NCBI GenBank assembly: GCA_027922465.2
Contig: BQMF02000195.1
Span: 372,001-436,000, forward strand
Length of the DNA: 64,000 nucleotides
Reading direction: 5' to 3'
Source of the DNA: Turritopsis dohrnii
Lineage: Eukaryota; Cnidaria; Hydrozoa; Anthoathecata; Oceaniidae
Below, piece by piece: positions 45,401-57,400 of this stretch. The position numbers and the translations under genes were made by a program. Each line of letters starts with the position of its first letter. Positions within the stretch are counted from its first letter, which is position 1. The notes under the pieces are model-generated. The model worked only from the letters and a program-made list of their open reading frames with translations, searched no databases and had not been told where the DNA came from.

Positions 45401-48400
45401 CTATTGTAGATGATTTGAACAACTTCAAAACATTAGGTGATGCTGACTTAGTAAGTGCTTTAAATCTTGTCACACAAGGACTTGAAGCACTTAGGCTGAA
45501 TAATGTTTCATAAAAAAAGTAACAGTTTATTTCAGTAAAAAGTTGTAACATGATTGTAGATTGTACTGATAAGATATGTGTATTTACTTGTGTTTATTTT
45601 GATCATGAATCATTCTTTATGCCCCTCCTATTTTTCCCGACCAGCCTTTTGGATAAAAAGGTACATTCATATAAAACCTCCATACATCGGTCACCTCTAA
45701 TGCAACGGCCACTATTAGAGGTTCTACTGTAGCTCTATCAAGCCTGTCCTTTCCAAATTAATTTTTACAAGACTTGTGGAACTTCGCTTTATGTCTAATA
45801 AGCAAGTTATCAAGTGTAACTTCTCCATCTTTTAACCTTTCAATGTCTAAATACACTGGCAACATATCAATTGTATCAAATTTTATAATACGTTTCGCCA
45901 ATTCTCTGTATGGCTTTTCTTTATCACCAGTCAAGGCTTGCAATGATGATTGAAGATTCTCTGTTTCGTCTGATTGGCAAATGAAGCAGCGTAACCAATC
46001 AACTCCTCCATCTTGATCAGCCTTGGTCGTCTTTGGACCCTTTTCAGTGTCAACAGCCACCACACTTCTTCTCTTCGACATTATTACTTCTTAATTTCAA
46101 TACAATATTCATTAACAGTTTTAAATCAGACAAAATAGCATAAATATTTATCACAACACAGTAAGGAATGACTATGCAATACAATGACATCCCTAGAAAG
46201 ATACAAGCACTACAATGACATCGTTGAGCTACAGTTATATATAAAAACGGCCAAAATAGGCCAAAAAATGGCTCTATTTTTTGGGTCTCGGACTCAAATC
46301 AAAGTTAATACCCTAAAATAACAATATGCAAAATCTCATGCTTTTAGCAAAAAGTGCACAATTCGACTAAAATCGCACACGGTTGGTTTACACTATACAA
46401 AAACTCTACAAGCAAAAAATTCTCATGTTTGTTTGGTTTTAGTTGAACTCAAGGAAGTTTTGACAGGCCCGTCGGAAGGTCTTTAACTTTGGAGGGGCAA
46501 AGTGTCCAAAGGGCACAATCCATTTTCACGAAGTTAAAATCGCATATGGCGTAAGCCCTACGGCGTTTTCAGATGGGGGTCTTGGGGGCGCTGTAAGCCT
46601 CCCAAGTGTGGTCTGCAATTAACTGCTAATTAATCTTTGAAATTTTAGGTCTTCACAGAACCACAGATGGCTTAAAAATAAAGTTACTATTAGGTTTTTT
46701 AAGTGCCGAACATCACAGTGGAGATGCGCTTTTTGACCATAAACTTTCAGAAAAAATATTCTCAAAATGCACTTTTCCACTGCAATAAGTTCACTCGCTT
46801 TCTCAATTCTTGCTCAGAAGATAAATGAGATGCTAAATGGAGGAGACTTGTGGATGCAAAATGCATTGTGGAGTTTTATTAAAAACATTGTTTAAAAACA
46901 GTGAAGACAGTAAAAAGTACAAGCTACAGAGTTTGTGTCGCTACTGACATCTTCTTACGAAATTGCTGGGGAATGTCTTTATCAACAAATTTCCCAAATG
47001 TGTTTAGTCTTGTGTCGTTTTCCTGGCAGAACTCGTTTGCTATATCTATTAAATTAAGTTCTTCGAGTGCTTCTTGGTATTTAAAATCATACAATGGTTA
47101 AGTCGATTTTGAGTCATGGTAGTGCGAAGATACGTTTTAATTCTTCTGAGAGTTGAACAAGACCTTACATTGACAGCATTTGTTGCTGGAGCAAGCAAAA
47201 GCAACTTGATCAAAGTTACAACTTCTGAAAACAAAACTTTCTGTGCTTTTGACAACTTGCGCATTTCTTTTATTATGAATGGTACATCGATGTCAGCCTT
47301 GTTTAGATCTTGAATAAGCGTTCCAAGCAACGGCAGCTGTGTTTCAAGATTATTTTTGTTCAAATCATCTCCATAAAAATTGCAGATTGATGTCATATGT
47401 TCTTCAAACAGCACGCCCTTTGCTGCACGCAGTAAGATGTTTTCAAGTTTAGCGTAATACACAGTTTGTTTTATATAAGCAACACGTTTATAAGCAACAC
47501 TAGTAAATTTTCTCAAAAAGTTAAGCAACAGTACTACAAGAATGTTAGATAAATTAGCAACATGAAATTTTGAAATGATGCAGCACTGGCATAGCTACAG
47601 CGCATTTCTTAAAATTGTTACACTAGATGGTTACACTAGGTTGCAATATTATGTCCTACACTATTTACTTAGATATTGAACTTACACAAACGATTTCAAG
47701 ACTGGAAATACATATTTCTTCAATTAATGCTTAGCAACAAATTAAGCAACATTACTATTAAAAAATGGTCATTTTTTAAGCAACATTACTACTTACGTCT
47801 GACCTTGGTTGCTTATAAAAAAAACGTGTAGTTAAGATAATCTTTTGCTGAAAACGCGCTTTGATGCAGTTAACAATTGTGTCAAGCGATTCGAAGTAAA
47901 TTTGTCGATAATGGCCTTCTATAGTGGTTGGGAATTCGGAAGGCGCTTCCCCTACAGAATATCTTATTGGAAATTGCCTTTTACGTGGTAACACAGGCTC
48001 CCCTATCTCTAAGTCTTTTGCATCTTTCTGACACTTTTTCCAAAATAACGAAAACTTCTGATCTGAACGCATTTTTTCCAAGGTTTTTGTTGTACATGTT
48101 GTATATGTTACTACCAGTTAATATGTGTGAATGTTGCAATGTCCGAGAAAGGTTTCACTGTGTTTCAGCAACATCTTGCCTAAGCTCACACTTAAAAAAT
48201 AATTAAATTGTTTCAATTGATGTTTTACCCCAATAATGCGCCCTTTAATATCAGATTCTAACTTTGTTTCCAGGCAGTCGTCCCATAGTTCCTTCAAGAC
48301 TTTCAAGTTGTCAAAAACGCTTTGAAGGGAGTCTGCACAGACAGTCCACCTAGTTGGACACAATGTTTGAAAGCCGGTAGTTTCAGGAGCAAGCTCTTCT

Positions 48401-51400
48401 TTTAATTTTTTGAACAGCGACTCTCTTTTAGGTGAATATTTTAATAGTTTTGAAATTTCAAATGTGGTATCTAATACATCGCTGAGGTTTTTTACGTCCT
48501 TAATCATATCACCAACAGCGAGCTGCAATGAATGTCCATAGCAGTGAGTAAAAATTGCTCTAGGTTCTTCCGCTTTAATTTGAGTTGCCACGCCCGACTT
48601 TGCTCTGGACATGTTGCTAGCTCCGTCATAGCACTAGTGAGGTCAATAATGCTAAAATAACACCATGATACTTCAAATGGTGATTAAAACATAAAAATTG
48701 GCACAGTTGTAGAAAATCGAATTCTGCTTTAAACAATTGACAGATCCACCTGAAAAAGTCACGTGACTGCTGACTTCAGCACTTTTTTGTTGAAATATTT
48801 TTTTTCGAAGATGGAAATGTTTTATATATCGTTGGAAAGAAAATTTAGTTCTGAGAAAAACTCTCAATGCAACCACGGTCTGAAAATGACGTCATCAAAA
48901 GTTATTGACGTTCGAAACACCAATGATGACGTCATCAATTTTTGGTGAAAAATGAATTTTTCAAAATACCTTAACCTATACATCGTTGGAAAGGAAATTT
49001 AATGGCGACAAAATGTTTTGCTAGCATGGATGTCTGAAAATTCATTGCAAAAGAGTTCCAGGCAGCTGAGTTGGGTTACTCAATATTGCAAATTGACGTA
49101 CATCATATAATAATTCTTTTTTGTAGTAGAGCAGCAATAATATACCATTAAACTTGCATAGATTGAATCAGTTATTTAATACTCTTTGCTGTTGAAGAAG
49201 ATTTAATCAGAAACAAAAAATGATCTGAAGAAATCATAAAGTAATTGACTATTTTTGTCTCATAGTGGTAGTACAAGAGCAAGTTTGTACGTGACGTACT
49301 GAGGTACAGTGATTTACGGAAAGTTTGAATTATAGAAATTCGACTGTATTAACTTTTTTATCTTTAGCTGAACAAAATATAGTAAACAATGTCAACCATA
49401 AGCTCGAATGTTAATCTAGTTACAATTGAGAAACTTAATGAAGCCTTAGAAACTATCGATTGGAACTTGTGTTTTATTTGCACATTAGTTAATAAATCCT
49501 TCATCAAAGAAAGGTATGCTTTGACCCTTAGAAAAATTCGTACCACACTGTTGTCGAAAATCTCAAGTAGTTTGAATTGATTTGTGAGCTGCCTCAAACT
49601 CTGCAACGGAGATGTTCAAGGTTTAAAACCCATGATGAGTTGGCGAGTTCCTTTATTCAAATGAGGAATTTTTTCATAAACATTGTATAACAAATTACAA
49701 CAAAGGAAAGATTTCCCGAAAAAGAAAATTACATGAAAGAATAAAGTTTGCACGAGAACAAGAAGATAATTGTTGTGGAAATGATTTCAGCGAAGATCAG
49801 GAGAGTTCTCGTAAAACATGAAGAAGTCTTGATATAAAAACATTTTCAAATGCATGTTTCTTTTGTGACTGTGATGATGGCATTACCACTCTCCATTTGT
49901 GTATGTCAATCAAACTAAGCTAAAATAAAAAGTATTGCAGAAAAATTAGGTGATTCCCAAATTTTGGCTAAACTAGTCGAAGGCGATATGGTAGCGACAG
50001 AGGCTAAGTATCACAATAAATGTTTAGTTGCTAATAGTAGCAGATATAGAGCAACACAGAAAAAGGAGTTATGACGATAGCAATAGCACATAATAACACA
50101 AATAAACATAAGCACAAAAGAAACTTTTAGCATTATTAGTCTTAGTGGTAAAATTAGTATTTGTATCTGTATTAGATTTATGAACATAATACATCATATA
50201 AACTGTTTTTCACAGGTATAGCTCTTTCCGAGGTTATTGGCATCATTGAAGAAAAAACATTAGATGAATCGTATACTCCTCTGTTCATGCTAAAAGATAT
50301 ACGCTGCACCAGGAAAGGTTAAGAGCACTTGGGGCATCAGAACACGAAATTAAGAATATAAATGTCACGACACTCAAAGAGGATTTTCTTCGTCAAGTTC
50401 CAGGACTATTGGAGAAGAAAGACGGAAAATATGTGGTGCTGAAAATGGAAGAAGGTATCTGGAAGGCATTGATTGAACTTTCTCAAAATTCAAGTAATGA
50501 TGATGGGATGGTTATTTCAAAAGCAGCTAGGACAGTTCGAAAGTATCTTTTTGAAAATGAAGAAACGTTTGATGGTGACCTCATTGAAGAACATCAAAAG
50601 TAAACTGTTCAAGGACCGTTGCTTCACTTGATTTCGCTTATCTTGAACGGATATTCAACACTTGAAGAAGGAAGCACTGCAGAAGCAATCAATATGGCTC
50701 AGTTAATTCGTTTTAATGCAGCAAAATTCAATCGGCGTAACTCTAAGTACATTCAACATTGTAAAACAAACGAGTCTCCTCTGCCTGTAAGGATAGTCAT
50801 GATGGTTCATGCAAAAACACGAAGAAGGTCCTTGGTTGATGAATTATACTCGAATGGGCTAAGCATTTCATATAGCAGAGTAAAGGAAATCCAAGAATCT
50901 ATTGCCTATCAAATGTGTACTAAATATAATCAAGAAGGAATAGTTTGTCCGCCTGCTTTGAAAACAGGAGTATTCAAAACAGCTGCAACAGATAACATAG
51001 ATCATAGTCCCTCCTCAACAACAGCTAAAACATCGTTTCATGGTACTAGTATTTCTATCTTCCAACATTCAGCGACTCGATCATTGGAACTTTACAGCAA
51101 AACAGAAAGTGGATGTCACGAGCGAAAAGGTAAACTATTGTTACCTGAAAAATCTCAATCTAACCAATTAACAATGGAAAACCAACAGAATATCCAACAA
51201 AGCCTTCATCTTTACTCGATAATGACATAGATGACTCACTTCCATCACCGTTAGAAGCTGGAAATGATTGGTTCTCTTCGTTAAGGAATACAAACACAAC
51301 TTCGAATAAAAAAATATCATTTTCTGCTTACCATTCGGAAAATCTACATCTGACTAATTGCACAAAAGGTACATCAGTTTCGCTACCACTGCTAACAGAA

Positions 51401-54400
51401 TCTATTAACTCGCCAGGTATGGTCTATCATTGTATGAAAGTAGTAAGTGAGCTTACAGCTCATCTAAATCCAGCACAGGCAACCGTAATAACTGCAGATC
51501 AACCGATATATGCACTGGCTAAGCAGAGAAGTTTTTGAATACTTTCATCATGCTTGGTCCATTACATATTGAAATGGCCTTCTTGAGTGCTCTAGGAAAT
51601 TGGTTAGAAGGAAGCGGCTGGACTGATGTTTTCATACAAGCGAAGATTAATACACCGGGACGAGAAGAAAACTTTTTGAATGGATCTCACGTGAAGAGAA
51701 ATCGATATGCTCACCAAGTATCTCTTGCAGCACTTGCACGTCTTTCACAATTTGCCTTCGAGGGTCAACAAGCTTCGTACGAGGATTGGAAAAAATAATT
51801 GATGTTAAAGTCACCTACAGCCTGCTACTGGTTTAAAGTTCTTGGAATGGAGTTGCTACTTAATAATATACTTTATTTCAATAAGGATTTGGACAATGGC
51901 AACAACAAAGCAGATAACAGATTCCGATATAAAAAACTATGGTTGGGAAATCAAGGAAGGAAGGGCATATCCAATTTGGACAATGGCGCCTGAAGCTTCA
52001 AAATCTTGTTACGAGCAAATCAAATGTGGTTCCAAAAAGAGATATGCACAAAAAGATGTCGTTGCAAACGCCACGGACTAGGGTGCACTGACTTATGTAG
52101 CTGTAGTGGTGGTTGTATATGATGCGGCTTTTATTTGAAATCTAAATGAAACGGTTTATTTTATTGTTAGAGACATAACAAAACTAAATATGTCTTTGAA
52201 GATCTTTGAAGAATGAATATTTTCAAACTAGCCTTTCTATAAAGATCTGATGAGGACAGTACTATCATTAAAAGATTACAATACTGCAAGGTCCATTCTT
52301 TCATCCTTTCTTTCCATGCTCATCCTGACAATTAAAATTTTTTTGCTCAAAAAATAAGGACCTTACAAAGCTATGACTGCAACGATGACAACAACATGAT
52401 GCCATAGATTTGCTTTAGAATGGAAGTCTATTTCACACTATACCATTGGGAAATGTTTTTAATTTTACTAATATCATTATCAGATTTGCATGTTCTACAC
52501 ACAACGTGAAAAGTCATTATCAGATTTGTGAAAAGTATTATTTTGAAGTTGAAGACGTGAGAGTAGCATTTTTGATTCATTGTATGTGAATATCTTGTAC
52601 GTCATTATTTTTGCTGTTGTCGTAGTTTCGTAAGGCCCCTAAAAAAACCCTGATGTAAATGTTTTGTAAATTTTTCCCTATTGATTACAATGATGTTACT
52701 TGTTGAAATAGTGGCAAAATGTTTGGTGTTTATAACATACTTTAAAATATGAGCCAAAGACATGGTGAAACACTTTATTCCCTATTGAACTTATTTTGAT
52801 AGATAAAGCAACACATATGATGGCACAAATTTTCTTGTTGAACTAGAGTCTCCCACAGTATTGTTATGAAATTTTTTTTTTACCAATGTCCATATTTTTT
52901 TTTAGCTTTTCTTTATGGTCGTTAGCGGTGGATATACTCAGCTTCCAGCTGTTGTGGTGTAGCTTTTGTACATCTGTTTTCATAACATTTATTCTGAAAA
53001 TGTCGAATCAACTAATTATACTTTTTAACACTCAGGTAAATACAATTTCTGTCATAAATTTGTCAGTCTGAATAGTGCTTCTTTTAAAATAATTTTGAAA
53101 TTCCTCTTGTATTATGTCAATATCAATTCAGCTGCATGAAGCTAAATGAAGCATAACGTATTGGAGTGTGATAATTGAAAAGGATTACTATAATCTTTAT
53201 TATGATCTTTCAAGGTGTTCTAGCTTTATGCAATCCAAGAATACCATAAAACCATTCCCTCATTCGAAGCTTTTAGATAGTTATCGTAGTTTTAATAGGA
53301 ATGATTGTGTGGTATAACTCATTTATTTTAAAACAATCAAGATTGTAAAGATTCTTCATATGTTATGTTGTTATAGCTGTATAATTTTCCTCTGCAAGTG
53401 ATGTCTGTTGATCAAAAAGGAAAGACTTTGGCTGATGCTATGGAGAGTACTAACCTCATGCTAAAGGTATTGAATTATAATTTCTTTGTTTCTTTTACAG
53501 ATTTTGGAATAAATGGTGTTTTTGTTTTGTTTTAGTATTTAGGATGTCTTGATTATTATTCACTGAGTAAAAAGTCTGGTCCTCGTAGAGCAAAGATGTT
53601 TGAACTTCTTCCACCTGGTACGTAAAATTCCTTCTGAATGATTTTGATTCTGAATGATTTTGAAGTTTAAACTCTTTTTTAATCTTTTTTTGATATAGGA
53701 AACCAACCATATATCTGGAATAGAACCTCGACAGAATGTCTTCGGATTATGGAAAAAGCTTACACAGACCTTAAGTGTTTATATGAACGAAAGCAACAGA
53801 ACAGAGTTTCACAAAATCGATCTACGTCTCTTGTAAAAAATGTCGGTATTGGACAACTATTTTCACCAACTAATGAAACTAGTGACAAATCCAGTAAGTT
53901 TAAAGCATTTGTTTTTGGTCATTTGTTTAGTGTCCTTATTGAAATCCAATAAATTTATATTATTTTAATTCTTTCCCTACAGATTTACTTTATTTTACAA
54001 GGACGGTTGATTAAATTTAAAAACATCCAATGAGATTAGTTTGAGAATAGCAACAAAGAGAAAGAAAAATAAATTATAGCTCTCGAAATGCTTTTACACT
54101 TTCCTATATAAAACTTCAGTAAAACACAGTGCATTATGGCAAATTTGAACAGTTATCAGAATAATGTTTTGCAGTCAACTCCAGCCACAACATTTTCTAA
54201 CAATATTACTAAAAATTTTTTACTTCAAAACTCAATTTGGAATAACTTAAAAAAATGATAGTGACAATGACATCAAAATCATTTGTGTCAAAATCATTTC
54301 AAAGGAAATATTTTTTAAATGGAGAAATTAGTGTAAAACTTTTCCTTTCACAAAGATTAAAATTTTAACTGAACTGCTATTCCAGAGATATGATATATCT

Positions 54401-57400
54401 TTTTTACATATCTCTGGCTATTCTGATCTGAACTCTGCTATTCACAATTTCCATTATTTTTATTGGACAATTCGAATTTTTGATCCCACTATAATGTCAT
54501 GATTTTCAGTGAACGCACACAAGAAAATCATTTTTTTTAATTAAAAGATCATACCACATTTTTTTGCTGAAAGAGGGAAAAAATCATTTGAATAACATTC
54601 TTTCAAATTCATGTTGGCAGTTCAATGATATCATGTTGCTTTATTGGCCAATAAGGATAACTTGAAATTTTTCATATGGTTCAATAATGAAAGGTGCTAA
54701 TCTGAAAATGAAGTGTTAATTTTTGGGAATATCTGACTGTTTTGAGCCCAAAAAATATGCTGATAAACTCGCTTAAAACTTAAATCTATATATTAATAGC
54801 CGATTCTCCGTCTGTCTGTCTGTTTGTTTGTTTGTTTGTTTGTAAGTCACGCAAAATGGTAGATTAAGTTGTGAGAGAAATTATTTCTTTTTTTCTGTGC
54901 GACGTGAGTTCCAAGCAAATACATTGCAACCCCAATCGAACGTGACTTTTCTTGGCTGATGAACTAATAGGAATAACGTTTTGTTTTTATCATTATTGTT
55001 AGTTTTATATTCCACGTTGACTTGACTTTGAAAACAGTACATCAACTAAATACGAAGAAACTAACTGATTAAACATTTTCGACAAAAAGCATCAGTGGCA
55101 GAACGTGGCAGCTTATGTTCGGTTTGCCACTAACTCTTGCCTGACTGTTTGAGACGGGTGAACTTTTTTTTGAGCAATCAAAATGTTTAAAAACCGATAG
55201 GTAAAAAAAGAGTATCATATCAAAACGAAATGTTTTTTTTTTTTGCTTTTCTTTTAATAAATTAATTTCTTCTTTTAATTGTTAAGCGTTCTGATCGAAC
55301 GTTTTTTTATTCTATGTATTCATTTAGCACGTGCCTTTTTTCTCTCCTCCGTGTGAACTTTTTAAGAAGAGAAACCATTTTCCCCCTGTTTGATAGCACC
55401 CATGTTAGAGCGCGTAACGTTTTTAAAACAAAAGCTAATAAAAAGTTTTTTTCTCTCTACGTTTTGAGTGCATTGTTGTACTGATCAACGATTGTTTTAA
55501 AAAATAGATAACACATGAAATTTGGGTTTTTTTGGAACCATTGTTTAAACTGATATTTGATATTTGATTTCGAATCTGCCTCTAGGATAACTGACGTTTT
55601 TTCGGGTCCGCGATACAGGCGATGGGGTGACAAAAAATTTGGGTCTAATTTTTTTGAGAGGGGTCTGTGACGTCATCAAAATCTTTGAAGAATGATATCT
55701 CTATAACGGTTGATCGTAGCGGAACGATCCCATACATTTTTTTAATCAGTTTTTCGAGCTTTACAACATGGTAACACTTTCGGTTGCCAATTCCTTAATT
55801 TTATTTTTCGTGAAGTCAACGCATGCTGAACATGGGCGGCGAGCAACGCCGCCTTGGCGGCTAGTCTATATATTAATAGCCGATTCTCTGTCTGTCTGTC
55901 TGTCTGTTTGTTTGTAAGTCACGCAAAATGGTAGATTGAGTTGTGAGCGAAATTATTTCTTTTTTGTGTGCGACGTGAGTTTGAAGCAAATACATTGCAA
56001 TCCCAATTGAATGTGGCTTTTTTTGGCTGATGAACTAATAGGAATAACGTTTTGTTTTTATTATTGTTAGTTTGATATTCCAAGGACTACGTTGACTACG
56101 TTGGCTTTGAAAACAATACACCAACTAAATACAAAGAAACTAACTGATTAAACAGTTTGGACAAAAAGCAGCAGTGGCAGAACTTGGCAGCATGTTTGCC
56201 AGTGTATCCTAACGTATCCTTGCCTGACTGTCTGAGACGGTTAAACTTTTTTTCGAGCAATCAAAATGTTTAAAAACCGATAGGTAAAAAAAGAGTATCA
56301 TGAAACAAAATATTTTTTTGCTTTTCTTTTAATTTAATTACTTTTTTTAATTGTTATGCGCTTCAAATCGAACGTTTTTTTATTCTCTTTATTCATTTAG
56401 CACGTGCCTTTATTCTCTCCTCCTGTGTGATCTTTTTAGGAAGAGAAATGATTTCCCCCTTACGTTTGATAGCACCCATGTTAGAGCGCGTAACTTTTTT
56501 AAAACAAAAGTTGAAGTTTTCTCTCTCCACGTTTTGAGTGTATTGTTACGCTGATAAAAGATTGGTTTTACCAGAGGTTGTGACTTCGAATCTGCTGCTG
56601 GTTGAACACAAGTTGTACGAGCCGTTTATAAGGAAATTTGACGTTTATTGATACAGTGATACAGAGCAGGTGGACATGGGCGGCAAACGACGCCGCCTTG
56701 GCGGCTAGTACCTATAAATTCCCAAAACACCATGCAATCAAAATGCTAGGAAGTATAAAATATCACACATGCAGACTTTCTAATGTAAATACTTGCCCTA
56801 GGTATGGTGTAACTCAGATTGTTGTGGGTTCAAAACCACTCTGTGGACATCAGTAGGGAGGTTCATTCCCTCTGTTAACTGCCATAACATAAAAATAACA
56901 CTTCAACACTCTCAAAACTATCCATGTAAAAATAAGATTAAAAATAAAGAAAAATTGCTAACTGTCTAAATAAATATTCATAAAAACAATACGGAAAGAC
57001 GATGCAAAGGTGGATTCAAAAGATCCCTTGAAAATCTGCTCTTGTCTCCTGGATACTTATTATTATCATTGAAGCTTATCGGTTGTTATAACACTATTGC
57101 CAATGCGAAAATATGAAATTTAAAGAAGATATGAGAAGGGTTAATCAGAAAATAGACAAGTCCAAACTTTGCAAAGCAGTTGGTGTGATCAATTCCTCAC
57201 ACGGAGTCCTTCCTCTTTGCCTCTTGGATCTGTATTGTTGTATTATGTTTTAGTTTTTACTATGGTTAGTCATAAGAGATAACATTGCTGCTTGATAATT
57301 GTGTAGTTGATTATTCTAAGAGTGAAAAACACCAGCACTTTACAACACAAAAATTTAATAAAGAATAGGTGCGAAAATAATGTCTATTTGAAAATGTTTT

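Larger units (their letters stand above)
42532..46395 (-). mobile_element. Copy A of CFIC/HEEADTR/CXC DNA transposon (Academ-like, tentative)
   Basis: The ends TAGTGTAAACCAA at 42532 and, in reverse complement, the same at 46395 begin inverted repeats of about 65 bp that also share AATTGTGCACTTTT and CTAAAAGCATGA, with small gaps. TACA flanks both sides (42528-42531 and 46396-46399), a 4-bp target duplication. Inside, on the minus strand, lie fragments of one large protein family. A TA-flanked pogo/Tigger MITE (45202-45729) has inserted into it. My link to the Academ superfamily rests on the nuclease-like box, N-terminal cysteine cluster and short duplication, and needs checking. NDC1 intron 9, antisense to the gene. 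Confidence 0.7.
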
